Below are positions 17,475-25,519 of a DNA stretch of 64,000 nucleotides, one piece after another. Both the position numbers and the translations under genes were made by a program. The DNA is taken from assembly GCF_002243345.2 (NCBI RefSeq), contig NZ_CP022655.2:3226501-3290500 (forward strand), in the 5' to 3' direction. The stretch's first letter is position 1, and the number at the start of each line of letters is the position of its first letter. Source of the stretch: Paenibacillus sp. RUD330 (lineage in GTDB: Bacteria > Bacillota > Bacilli > Paenibacillales > Paenibacillaceae). The notes beneath the pieces were generated by a model, which searched no databases, was not told the DNA's origin, and saw nothing but the letters and a program-made list of their open reading frames with translations.

Positions 17475-17834
17475 CTAACTGATGACCCGCACGCCCTGGA
17501 CAAAGATATGGACATGGTCTACCCTCAGGCCGATCACTTCGTTCAGCACGTATTTGACTTTGGTCTGGATATTATGGGCGACCTCGGAAATCCGGGTGCC
17601 GTAGCTTACGATGATATGCAGGTCGATGTGAAATTCTTCGTTCTCGCGCCGCACTTCCACTCCGCGGGAAAGGTTGTCCCTCTTGAGCAGCTCGGCGATG
17701 CCGTCCTTGAGCTGCTTGCGCGAGGCCATGCCGACAAGCCCGTAGCATTCGAGCGCCGCAGATCCCGCAATGACGGCGATGACATCGTCAGTTACAAAAA
17801 TTTTACCTAATTCGGTCGATAGCTGCATGGGCAT
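17475..17834 (-). CDS. yloU: Asp23/Gls24-family protein YloU
   Basis: 119 residues. The family core is GKIFVTDDVIAVIAGSAALECYGLVGM and, later, ISEVAHNIQTKVKYVLNEVIGL. Asp23-type proteins are small membrane-associated envelope-stress proteins of Firmicutes. Its stop lies 18 nt before the fakA start, as in B. subtilis, and it is divergent from rpmB. A second ATG at 17828 is an equally possible start. A paralogue is at 54505-54894. Confidence 0.93.
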   Translation of the reverse strand: MPMQLSTELGKIFVTDDVIAVIAGSAALECYGLVGMASRKQLKDGIAELLKRDNLSRGVEVRRENEEFHIDLHIIVSYGTRISEVAHNIQTKVKYVLNEVIGLRVDHVHIFVQGVRVIS

Positions 17835-17917
17835 GGCAGGTTACACACTCCTTCGTATCGGGCAGAACTTGGCAAGCTGCACGCCCTACTATTCCCTGGG
17901 AACAAGGACTGACATCC

Positions 17918-17946
17918 ATTGTACTATATTTCAGCCCGTTTATGAA
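17918..17946 (-). promoter_or_regulatory. Candidate promoter of the yloU-fakA-degV-recG operon
   Basis: TTCATA and TACAAT with a 17 nt spacer, ~84 nt before the yloU start. The -10 box matches 5 of 6 positions, the -35 box 4 of 6. It faces away from the rpmB promoter in the 300-nt intergenic region 17835-18134, where I see no gene. Confidence 0.45.
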
Positions 17947-18032
17947 GCCTGAAACGCTCTTCCCTTCGTTTTTCTCGCAAATGCGCCTGCTCTTGACTGC
18001 TGCGGCGCCGCGTCCCGCCTGCCAAACGATGG

Positions 18033-18061
18033 TTGATCAAGCGCCTATTGTATGTTAAGAT
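18033..18061 (+). promoter_or_regulatory. Candidate promoter of rpmB
   Basis: TTGATC and TAAGAT with a 17 nt spacer, ~74 nt before the rpmB start. Both boxes match about 4 of 6 consensus positions. Confidence 0.4.
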
Positions 18062-18134
18062 ATCCAAGTATGTTTTCATGCGGACTTTGTTGTTCGCATA
18101 GGGCGACCTGCAAGCTGTAAAGGAGGTGTATCGC

Positions 18135-18323
18135 ATGTCTCGCAAATGTTTCGTAACCGGCAAAGCTCCGGGCACCGGAAACCACGTTTCCCACGCGAAT
18201 AACCGCAACCGCCGTACTTGGGGCGTCAACGTCCAAAAAGTGCGCATTCTCGTCGACGGCAAGCCTAAACGCGTATGGGTCAGCACCCGCGCGCTGAAAT
18301 CCGGCAAGGTAACCCGCGTGTAG
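18135..18323 (+). CDS. rpmB: Ribosomal protein bL28
   Basis: 62 residues, the normal length for Firmicutes. The sequence [20 protein letters not shown] continues with [20 protein letters not shown]. It is a component of the large ribosomal subunit. The start is fixed by a near-perfect AAAGGAGGTG seven to nine bases before the ATG. It is transcribed opposite to its neighbours, divergent from yloU and convergent with spoVM, the same arrangement as in B. subtilis. Only one cysteine is present, so it is a zinc-independent type. Confidence 0.98.
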   Translation: MSRKCFVTGKAPGTGNHVSHANNRNRRTWGVNVQKVRILVDGKPKRVWVSTRALKSGKVTRV

Positions 18324-18377
18324 TGAACACGCCTTTGCGTCCAAGAAGGGACATGCCTGTACCTTCTTTCCGACGAC

Positions 18378-18412
18378 AAAAAGCACCTGGGCTTATGCCC
18401 AGGTGCTTTTTT
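18378..18412. terminator. Bidirectional terminator between rpmB and spoVM
   Basis: AAAGCACCTGGGC pairs with GCCCAGGTGCTTT across a TTAT loop. A-runs and T-runs on both sides make it work in both directions for the convergent rpmB and spoVM transcripts. Confidence 0.93.
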
Positions 18413-18455
18413 GCGGGCTTTTCAGTTCGGAAGGGCCGGCAGCTGCTCACGGAAG

Positions 18456-18536
18456 TCAGCTTTTTTGGAAGGTGTTCAAGATGGCCTTGACGAATCCGCC
18501 CAGAAACTTAGGCAGCTTGATCGTGTAGAATTTCAT
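18456..18536 (-). CDS. spoVM: Stage V sporulation protein M
   Basis: Only 26 codons. The peptide starts MKFYTIKLPKFLGGFVKAIL and ends NTFQKS, clearly the amphipathic SpoVM helix, with Pro9 and the LPKFLGG stretch retained. SpoVM sits in the forespore outer membrane, recognises its positive curvature and anchors SpoIVA to start coat and cortex assembly. A strong GAGGAGGG lies eight bases before the ATG. The position opposite rpmB matches B. subtilis. The C-terminal third differs from the B. subtilis peptide, where variation is usual. Confidence 0.97.
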   Translation of the reverse strand: MKFYTIKLPKFLGGFVKAILNTFQKS

Positions 18537-18754
18537 GCTTCATCCCTCCTCGGAATCGCTGGTCGTGTATTCACTGCCGGGCCGCTCTTCCGCCCGAATG
18601 AGGCTGCCGGGCCGCCTCCAGCCGCGAACATTCGCCCCTTATCTCTTCATGCACAACAAAAAAAGGCTACAAGAACCTGAAGTTCATGTAACCATCCTAT
18701 GCGGGAAGACATTGTCCTATTCCGCCTCCGCCTCAGCCTGGGCGGCCGCCTGCC

Positions 18755-19024
18755 TTACGGAGCGGTACCGTGCTTGACGAAGACGTACATCGTGTATGCG
18801 ATGACGGACAGGATGAAGAAGAGAACGGATAAGAAGACGAAGCCGACTCGCCTCCATACCGTCTCGTGGGTCCGGAAAAAACGCAGACCCAGCCATAAAG
18901 CCAACAGGGAAAAAACGAACCGGATGACGCCGGGCACCATGACGAACAAAGTCATCAGCAGGCCGCAGGCGATGCCGTAGAGCATCGCCGCGGCGAATCC
19001 TCTCCATCTGCTCTCCGTCTCCAT
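18755..19024 (-). CDS. Small integral membrane protein of unknown function
   Basis: 89 residues from the ATG at 19022-19024, five bases after the rpe stop, so it is almost certainly co-transcribed with rpe. The sequence begins METESRWRGFAAAMLYGIAC. Three hydrophobic segments are apparent: about 12-30, 33-48 and 60-82, with a basic loop (RFFRTHETVWRR) between the second and third. I do not recognise a family. In B. subtilis this slot between rpe and spoVM holds thiN (thiamine pyrophosphokinase), which is absent here. Confidence 0.72.
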   Translation of the reverse strand: METESRWRGFAAAMLYGIACGLLMTLFVMVPGVIRFVFSLLALWLGLRFFRTHETVWRRVGFVFLSVLFFILSVIAYTMYVFVKHGTAP

Positions 19025-19029
19025 GGCGC

Positions 19030-19674
19030 CTACCGCAGCGACGCTATCGCCGCCGCCAGATCCTCCGCCCCGTATACGTAGCTGCCGGCAACGAACACAT
19101 CCGCGCCCGCTTCGCGCACGAGCGGCGCTGTCGCGGCATTGATGCCTCCATCCACCTGCACATGGACGCCGCTGCGGCCGCGCTCGTGCAGCATGCCCCG
19201 AAGCGTCCTCAGCTTGTCGAGCGAGTATGGGATGAACGATTGGCCGCCGAAGCCCGGATTCACCGTCATGATCAGCACGAGGTCGACATCGTCGAGAACC
19301 GGCTCCAGCAGTTGCACCGGAGTGCCGGGATTGATCGCCACGCCCGCAGGAAGCCCCAGCTCCTTGATCTGGTGGATGACCCGGTGCAGATGGGTGCACG
19401 CTTCCAGATGCACGGTGATGCGGTCCGCGCCGGCTCTCGCGTAGTCTTCGATATACTGCTGCGGCTGCTCGATCATGAGATGCACGTCGAATGGAAGCTT
19501 CGTCACATGCCGGACCGCTCCCATGATCGGAGGGCCGAAGGTCAGATTGGGGACGAAATGGCCGTCCATGATGTCCACATGGATCCAGTCCGCTCCCGCC
19601 TTCTCGACGGCGGCGATCTCTTCCCCAAGCTTGGAAAAATCAGCGGATAAGATGGATGGCGCGATGATGGTCAT
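19030..19674 (-). CDS. rpe: Ribulose-phosphate 3-epimerase
   Basis: 214 residues, normal for the family. The TIM-barrel signatures are [14 protein letters not shown], the metal-binding [42 protein letters not shown] and [11 protein letters not shown]. It interconverts ribulose 5-phosphate and xylulose 5-phosphate in the pentose phosphate pathway. Its start lies 2 nt after the rsgA stop, continuing the prpC-prkC-rsgA-rpe operon. Confidence 0.98.
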   Translation of the reverse strand: MTIIAPSILSADFSKLGEEIAAVEKAGADWIHVDIMDGHFVPNLTFGPPIMGAVRHVTKLPFDVHLMIEQPQQYIEDYARAGADRITVHLEACTHLHRVIHQIKELGLPAGVAINPGTPVQLLEPVLDDVDLVLIMTVNPGFGGQSFIPYSLDKLRTLRGMLHERGRSGVHVQVDGGINAATAPLVREAGADVFVAGSYVYGAEDLAAAIASLR

Positions 19675-19676
19675 GT

Positions 19677-20624
19677 TCAGTACCTCCGCTTCTTCTCTTT
19701 CATTTCACCCAGAAACTGCACATAGCTGTCGTACCGGCTCTGCGCGACCGTTCCTTCCGCGAGCGCGGCCGTAACGGCGCAGCCCGGCTCATGGGTATGC
19801 GTGCAGCCCCGGAACTTGCAGTCCGGAGACAGCTCCCGCATTTCCTTGAAGCCGTAGGACATGTCCTCGATGCCGAGCTCCTGGAAGTCCAGCTGGCTGA
19901 AGCCGGGAGTATCGGCGACATAGCCGTCTCCCGGCTCCGACCCGGCTTCGACCAGCTCCACGTGACGCGTCGTATGCTTGCCGCGGCCCAGCTTGGAGCT
20001 GATCTCGTTCGTCTCCAGCTTCAGCTCCGGAACGAGCGCGTTGAGCAGGGATGACTTGCCTACGCCCGACTGCCCCGCGAACAAGGCCAGCCGACCCTTG
20101 AGCACGGCGCGGATCTCTTCCAGCCCGCTGCCCTGCCTGGAGCTCGTGCCGATGACCCGATAGCCGATCGGCCGGTATACCCGCTCCACCGTATCGATGG
20201 CTTCGCGGGCTTCCTTCGCGTCCGGACCGTCCGCGGACAAGTCCTGCTTGCTCAGGCATAACACCGCTTCTAGGCCCGAATGCTCGATATGGACCAGGAA
20301 TTTGTCCAAAAGGGTCAGGCTGAGCGACGGCTCGGATACGGAAAACACGAGCACCGCCAGATCGGCATTGGCCACGGGCGGCCGGACGAGCTCCGTGCTG
20401 CGGGGAAGAATCTCCTCCACCGTGCCTTCGCCCGTCGCGCTCGCGCTGTAGACGACGCGGTCGCCGACAAGCGGGGACTCGCCCCGCTTCTTGAAGATTC
20501 CGCGCGCCCTGCATTGCAGAGGCTTCCCGCTGGCGCCGTCCGGAATGACGTAATAGAAACCGCTAAGCGCCTTGACGATCAGGCCTTCGCCCGTTGTGCC
20601 GGAGTAATCAGTCGTTTCCGTCAT
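19677..20624 (-). CDS. rsgA: Ribosome small-subunit GTPase RsgA
   Basis: 315 residues from the ATG at 20624 ([20 protein letters not shown]), which has AAGGA eight bases upstream; it overlaps the prkC end by 17 nt. It has an OB-fold at 15-80, then a circularly permuted GTPase with G4 LSKQDL, G1 [12 protein letters not shown] and G3 DTPGF in that order, and a C-terminal zinc site [14 protein letters not shown]. RsgA checks late maturation of the 30S subunit near the decoding centre. In B. subtilis it is a substrate of the neighbouring PrkC kinase. Confidence 0.97.
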   Translation of the reverse strand: MTETTDYSGTTGEGLIVKALSGFYYVIPDGASGKPLQCRARGIFKKRGESPLVGDRVVYSASATGEGTVEEILPRSTELVRPPVANADLAVLVFSVSEPSLSLTLLDKFLVHIEHSGLEAVLCLSKQDLSADGPDAKEAREAIDTVERVYRPIGYRVIGTSSRQGSGLEEIRAVLKGRLALFAGQSGVGKSSLLNALVPELKLETNEISSKLGRGKHTTRHVELVEAGSEPGDGYVADTPGFSQLDFQELGIEDMSYGFKEMRELSPDCKFRGCTHTHEPGCAVTAALAEGTVAQSRYDSYVQFLGEMKEKKRRY

Positions 20625-22797
20625 GGTCGCCGTCCTTATCCTTGTCTTTGTCTTTGCCTTGCTTGCCGCCCGGGTCCATCGAAGTGTTCTCTCCATCCGG
20701 AGGAGCGACAGCTCCGAGATCCGGCGTCGGCGTCGCTTCAGGCGTCGGCGACGGGGTCGGATCCGTTCCCGGCACGGCCATCGGCCCCGAGTCCCTGCCC
20801 GCCTTCTCGTCCTCGTAGGAGCGCGAGAACGTATCGGCCAGCTGGCCGTCGCGGTAGATCTTCACGAGCGCTTCCGTATTGGGAGCGAGCACGACTTTGA
20901 CGTCGAAGCTTCTGGTCTCCTTGATGCTGGTCTTCCGCGTTTCGATGTCGTTGCCCGTCGCGTCGCTGTAGACGATCCGGATCTCGCTCGACTTGCCCGC
21001 CCGCGAAGGGGAGATGAGCAGGTTGAACGTATAATCCAAGGCATCCTTAGGGAAGCCTCCGCTGACCGTCAGCGAAATCTGGGTGCCCTTGGAGACTTTC
21101 GAGCCGGGGCCGTACGGATCCTGGGACAGGACGGTTCCTTCCTTCTCGTAGCTGTCCTGCTTCAGGATGTTCTCGTCGCGGACTTCAAGTCCCGCATCGC
21201 GCAGCATCTTCTTGGCGTCGTCGATCGACTTGCCGACCAGATCCGGCATCGGCACCGTTTCCTGGCCCTTGCTGACGGTGAGCGTCACCGTCGCCGTTGT
21301 CGGGTCCAGGTCGGTATCGGGCGGCGGATTCTGGCTGATGACCGTTCCCGGCTCCGCCGATGCGTCGAACACCTCGGTCTGCTTGATCTGGCCGGATCCC
21401 AGGCCGAGATCCTGCAGGGCCGCGACGACGTCCTGGACCTTCTGGCCGACGTAGCTGTCCAGCTTCTTCAGCTCCGGTCCGTCGCTGACCGACAGCTGGA
21501 CGCGCGAGCCCTTCTTCACCCGCATGTTGGACTTGGACTGGGCAAAGACCTGGTCCTTCGGAATGTCCGCCTTGAAGGCGCGGATGGAAGGCTCGGCGAT
21601 CATAAGCCCCGCGTCCTCCAGCATCGTGCGGGCCTGCTGCTCGGTCTGTCCGACCACATAAGGCACCTCGACCTCCGCCACGTCGAGGGATCCCGATACG
21701 ACGCGGAATACGCCGTAAACGGCTCCGATGACGGCGAGCGTGATCAGGATGATGACGAGAGGCTTGACCCAGCCTCTGCGGCGGGGAGGCTCCTCCTCTT
21801 CTTCCTCCTCGGCGGGCGCCATGCGCGCGGTGTCCTTCGCCGCGGATCCCTGCCCGCCGGCCGGATATTCGAATGATGGCTTGCCTTCGTTCGCGAGCAT
21901 GCCGGGTCGGATCGCCGGCATGACCCTCGTCTCGTCCATGTCGCCTGGCGCAAACGTAATCTTGGGCTCCCGGATTCTTTCCGGCCTTAAGGAAGTCTCC
22001 AGATCCTCCAGCATCTCGCCTGCCGTCCGGTACCGTTCGGAAGGGTTTTTGCGCGTCGCCTTGATGATGATGTTCTCCACGCTTTGCGGAATGAGCGGAT
22101 TGACCGACTTCGGATCCTCAAGCGGCTCCTGCAGATGCTTGAGCGCGACGCTGATCGGGCTTTCGCCGAGGAAAGGAAGCCTGCCCGTCACCATCTGATA
22201 GAGAACGATGCCGAGCGAATAGATATCCGATTTTTCTCCCGTGCTGACGCCTTTGGCATGCTCCGGCGAGAAATAATGCACGGAGCCGATCACCGAGCCC
22301 GTCTGGGTGATCGTCGAGGACGTCACCGCGCGGGCGATGCCGAAATCCGTCACCTTGACCCGGCCGTTGCGGCCGATCAGAATATTGTGCGGCTTGATGT
22401 CGCGGTGGATGATATGGTTCTGATGCGCGTGGTCCAGGGCGTCTGCGATCTGCGAGGAGATCCGCACCGCCTCGTCCGCCTGGAGCGGCGCCCGCTCCTG
22501 AATGATTTCATTGAGATTATGGCCTTCTACATATTCCATGACGATGTAATGGACGTCTTCCTCCTGCCCCACATCATAGATGCTGACGACGTTGGGATGG
22601 GACAGGGCGGCGGCGGATTGCGCCTCGCGGCGGAAGCGCCGGATGAACTCCTCATCATGGACATACTGGGAACGAAGCACTTTCACCGCGACGTTGCGGC
22701 TGAGCAGCACGTCGTGGGCTTTGTATACGAGCGCCATGCCTCCCCCGCCAATGCGGGACAGGATTTCATAGCGTCCACCTAATTCTCTGCCGATCAT
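20608..22797 (-). CDS. prkC: PASTA-domain Ser/Thr protein kinase PrkC
   Basis: 729 residues. The kinase domain (1-270) has IGGGGMALVYKAHD, VAVKVL, HRDIKPHNIL and DFGIARAV. A transmembrane helix near 345-368 is followed by about three PASTA repeats (375-580) that bind muropeptide or lipid II. An extra extracellular beta-type segment follows. The last ~20 residues are a Lys/Asp run ([15 protein letters not shown]), partly overlapped by the rsgA start. PrkC reports cell-wall status and affects stationary phase and spore germination. Its phosphatase PrpC is encoded 10 nt upstream. Confidence 0.97.
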   Translation of the reverse strand: MIGRELGGRYEILSRIGGGGMALVYKAHDVLLSRNVAVKVLRSQYVHDEEFIRRFRREAQSAAALSHPNVVSIYDVGQEEDVHYIVMEYVEGHNLNEIIQERAPLQADEAVRISSQIADALDHAHQNHIIHRDIKPHNILIGRNGRVKVTDFGIARAVTSSTITQTGSVIGSVHYFSPEHAKGVSTGEKSDIYSLGIVLYQMVTGRLPFLGESPISVALKHLQEPLEDPKSVNPLIPQSVENIIIKATRKNPSERYRTAGEMLEDLETSLRPERIREPKITFAPGDMDETRVMPAIRPGMLANEGKPSFEYPAGGQGSAAKDTARMAPAEEEEEEEPPRRRGWVKPLVIILITLAVIGAVYGVFRVVSGSLDVAEVEVPYVVGQTEQQARTMLEDAGLMIAEPSIRAFKADIPKDQVFAQSKSNMRVKKGSRVQLSVSDGPELKKLDSYVGQKVQDVVAALQDLGLGSGQIKQTEVFDASAEPGTVISQNPPPDTDLDPTTATVTLTVSKGQETVPMPDLVGKSIDDAKKMLRDAGLEVRDENILKQDSYEKEGTVLSQDPYGPGSKVSKGTQISLTVSGGFPKDALDYTFNLLISPSRAGKSSEIRIVYSDATGNDIETRKTSIKETRSFDVKVVLAPNTEALVKIYRDGQLADTFSRSYEDEKAGRDSGPMAVPGTDPTPSPTPEATPTPDLGAVAPPDGENTSMDPGGKQGKDKDKDKDGDHDGND

Positions 22798-22807
22798 GCG
22801 CTTACGC

Positions 22808-23566
22808 TCACTCCTCTCCGTCCGTGCCGGAGCCGGATTGCAGCAGCACTACCGTAATATTGTCGTCCCCGCCTGCTGCCAGCGCCTGCTGGATCAGAGA
22901 CTCGGCCTTTTCCTCCAGAGAGGATCCTTCGGCGGATACTGTCATGCGGATGTCCTCGTCGCCGACCATTCCGCTCAGGCCGTCGCTGCACAGCAGCAGA
23001 ATATCGCCTGCCGCCCAAGGCAGCGCCTGAAGCTCCAGCTCCGTCTCGGAGTCCGTGCCCAGCGCGCGCGTCAGCACGTTGCGGCGGGGATGATGCGCCG
23101 CCTCCTCATAGCTGATCTGCCCGGAGCGGACAAGCTCGTTGACGAGCGTGTGATCCTCGGTCAGCAGCGTGATGCCGCCTTCGGAGATGCGGTATGCCCT
23201 GCTGTCGCCGATATGGCCGACGATCAGCCGCTGCTCCTCGACAAACAGGGCCGCGACGACCGTCGTGCCCATGTTGTGGTACTGCTCGTTGCGCGAGGCC
23301 ATGTCGAATACGACCTCGTTGGCTTTGCGGATCGCCCGGCGCAGAAGCTCATGAGCTTCTTCCTCCGTCATGCCGGCGCCTGCGGATTCCACTTCCTCGC
23401 GGAAGGCGTCGACGGCAAGCTGGCTCGCCACGTCTCCGGCCTGATGGCCGCCCATGCCGTCGGCCACGATGGCGACGGTCAAGCCTCCGTCCGTCACGCC
23501 CGCCCAGGAGCGGTCTTCGTTGGCCATCCGGATCCGGCCGATATCACTGCGGTTCACTGTTATCAA
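22808..23566 (-). CDS. prpC: PP2C-type protein phosphatase PrpC
   Basis: 252 residues from a TTG at 23564-23566, giving (M)ITVNRSDIGRIRMANEDRS; GAGGTG lies a few bases upstream and overlaps the rlmN stop. The frame stays open far upstream inside rlmN, but family alignment starts here. Metal-binding motifs are NEDRSW, DGMGGHQAGDVAS, GDSRAYR, CSDGLSGM and GGDDNITVV. It dephosphorylates PrkC and PrkC substrates, setting the signal balance with the kinase gene that follows. Confidence 0.95.
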   Translation of the reverse strand: MITVNRSDIGRIRMANEDRSWAGVTDGGLTVAIVADGMGGHQAGDVASQLAVDAFREEVESAGAGMTEEEAHELLRRAIRKANEVVFDMASRNEQYHNMGTTVVAALFVEEQRLIVGHIGDSRAYRISEGGITLLTEDHTLVNELVRSGQISYEEAAHHPRRNVLTRALGTDSETELELQALPWAAGDILLLCSDGLSGMVGDEDIRMTVSAEGSSLEEKAESLIQQALAAGGDDNITVVLLQSGSGTDGEE

Positions 23567-23576
23567 TCCCGTCACC

Positions 23577-24650
23577 TCACTGCGTAAGTTCCATATGCTT
23601 GGCGCGAAGCTGGCCGCAGGCTGCCGCGATGTCGTGGCCCTGCTCGCGGCGGATCGTCGCGTTGATGCCGTTCTTCTCCAGAATTCTCTGGAATTCGAAA
23701 ATATCCTCCCGCGGCGTGCGCACATACTTGCGCTCCGGCACATGGTTGACCGGAATCAGGTTGACGTGGCAGAGCATGCCCTTGAGCACCTCGGCAAGCT
23801 CCTGCGCATGCTCCGGCCGGTCGTTGGTGCCGCCGATCAGGGCATACTCGAATGTGATCCTGCGGCCCGTCTTGGCGATATAGTTCCGGCAGGCGTCGAT
23901 GACCTCCTGGAACGGATAGCGGCGGTTGACCGGCATCAGCTTGGAGCGCAGCTCATCGTTCGGCGCATGGATCGAGATCGCCAGATTGATCTGCGTGTTC
24001 TCGTCCGTGAACTTGTACATGCTCGGCACGATGCCGCTCGTGGATACCGTAATGTGGCGCTGCCCGATGTTGAGCCCCTTCTCGTGGATCATCGTGCGCA
24101 GGAAGCCCATCGTCGCCTCGTAGTTCTCGAACGGCTCGCCGGAGCCCATGATGACGATGCTGGAGACGCGCTCTCCGCTCGGATCAAGCATCTGCTGAGC
24201 CTTGACGACCTGCGCGATGATCTCGCCGGCGGTCAGATTGCGCTTGAGCCCGCCCAGCGTGGAGGCGCAGAACGTGCAGCCGATGCGGCAGCCGACCTGG
24301 GTCGTCACGCAGACGCTGTTGCCGTAATTGTGGCGCATGATGACCGTCTCGATCGCATGATTGTCATGAAGGCCGAACAGGAACTTGACCGTCCCGTCCT
24401 TCGATTCGAAACGGGTGATCTCGGTCAGCGTGACGAACTGGAACGATTCCGCCAGCTTGTCCCGGAGCTCCTTGGGCAGGTTGGTCATCTCCTCGAACGA
24501 GGCGACGCGCTTCACGTACAGCCAGTCGAACAGCTGGCCCGCGCGGAAGGCGGGCTGGCTCTGCTCCTTCATCCATGCCTGGAGCTGATCAAGCGAAAAA
24601 TCATATATAAAAGGCGTTTCCACAATGTAGGGCTGGTCAAATGCTTTCAT
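23577..24650 (-). CDS. rlmN: Dual-specificity RNA methyltransferase RlmN
   Basis: 357 residues. The radical-SAM cluster motif is [11 protein letters not shown] (CxxxCxxC), with an N-terminal helical accessory domain (residues 1-95, including [14 protein letters not shown]) and the SAM-binding [10 protein letters not shown] conserved cysteine near the C-terminus, in [11 protein letters not shown], serves as methyl carrier. The enzyme makes 2-methyladenosine at 23S rRNA A2503 and in some tRNAs. It heads the rlmN-prpC-prkC-rsgA-rpe run; in B. subtilis rsmB would lie directly upstream but here two genes intervene. Confidence 0.97.
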   Translation of the reverse strand: MKAFDQPYIVETPFIYDFSLDQLQAWMKEQSQPAFRAGQLFDWLYVKRVASFEEMTNLPKELRDKLAESFQFVTLTEITRFESKDGTVKFLFGLHDNHAIETVIMRHNYGNSVCVTTQVGCRIGCTFCASTLGGLKRNLTAGEIIAQVVKAQQMLDPSGERVSSIVIMGSGEPFENYEATMGFLRTMIHEKGLNIGQRHITVSTSGIVPSMYKFTDENTQINLAISIHAPNDELRSKLMPVNRRYPFQEVIDACRNYIAKTGRRITFEYALIGGTNDRPEHAQELAEVLKGMLCHVNLIPVNHVPERKYVRTPREDIFEFQRILEKNGINATIRREQGHDIAAACGQLRAKHMELTQ

Positions 24651-24782
24651 TTCGTTGCTTCACTCATTTCATTGTCATTCAATCCGTCATCCGGCTGCCG
24701 GAATCCGTTGCCGCAGGACGCTCGTCGCTCTAGTTTACCACAAACGTCCCTCGCAAGACCACAGCCTGCCGGCGCGCGGCTG

Positions 24783-25292
24783 TCAGGGCCGGATGGCAAC
24801 GACCAGCGGACTTCCCGCATGCCTCGTCCCGACGATCGGCTCCTCCGTGCGGGCGATGCCGCTCAAGCCGGTAAAGTCAAGGTCCATCCGGGATAACGGC
24901 ACGTCCGCCGTCACACGGCTTCCCTTGGCGAATACGAGCCTGTGCATTCCTTCGTCGCACATCGTGCACGTATCGGGCAGCATCCGCAGGAGCACGTAGC
25001 CCGGATAAGTCCTGGCGTTCGTCCATTCAGCCCCGGCGGCCGCCTCCATCTGTTCCCAGTTCATATAAGGAGGAATGACGGCCATCCGATCCCAGTCGAA
25101 CTCCGTCAGCTCCGACAGCCTGACCTGCTCTCCTTGTCCGACCGTCTCCAGCAGCCGCGTCCGGAAGGCTTCTGCGGCGCCGCCGGGAACGCGATGTCCA
25201 TAGTAGCCGTTCATGTCCGCCAGCAGCGCCAGGACCAATACGGCCGCCGCAATCGGCGCCGCCTGCCGAAGCCGTTTTCTTCTCCTGTCCAT
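24783..25292 (-). CDS. Unknown single-pass exported or membrane-anchored protein
   Basis: 169 residues. A basic start (MDRRRKRLRQ) and a hydrophobic stretch at about 11-27 form a membrane anchor or uncleaved signal. The rest is predicted extracellular and includes LTEFDWDRMAVIPPYMNW, then TCTMCDEGMHRLVFAKG and RMDLDFTGL. The FDWD.M.V..PY motif resembles a small family of Firmicute envelope proteins of unknown function. It contains a CTMC cysteine pair. It lies between the LTA-synthase-like gene and rlmN, an insertion relative to B. subtilis. Confidence 0.6.
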   Translation of the reverse strand: MDRRRKRLRQAAPIAAAVLVLALLADMNGYYGHRVPGGAAEAFRTRLLETVGQGEQVRLSELTEFDWDRMAVIPPYMNWEQMEAAAGAEWTNARTYPGYVLLRMLPDTCTMCDEGMHRLVFAKGSRVTADVPLSRMDLDFTGLSGIARTEEPIVGTRHAGSPLVVAIRP

Positions 25293-25450
25293 CCTTCAAT
25301 CGCCCCCCGTCGCCATCCCATTGCTCGCACATGGATAAGACGAGCATGGAACGGCAATTGTTTCCTGTTGCCCCTGCGGCGAAGCCGGGAGCGGCGCCCT
25401 CTCCTCCCGGCCGGAATCAATGCGCTGCGGAAGGACGGATTCCGCTCCCT

Positions 25451-25485
25451 GGCAAACAGGAAGCCGGCGCATGGAGCGCCGGCTT
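25451..25485 (-). terminator. Candidate terminator after the LTA-synthase-like gene
   Basis: AAGCCGGCGC pairs with GCGCCGGCTT across a short loop; the minus-strand tail is CCTGTTTGCC. A second inverted repeat (GCCGGCTT/AAGCCGG) sits just before it at 25494-25513. The T tract is weak. Confidence 0.5.
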
Positions 25486-25519
25486 GGAGGCTTCCGGCTT
25501 CGAAAAGCCGGCGTCGGTT

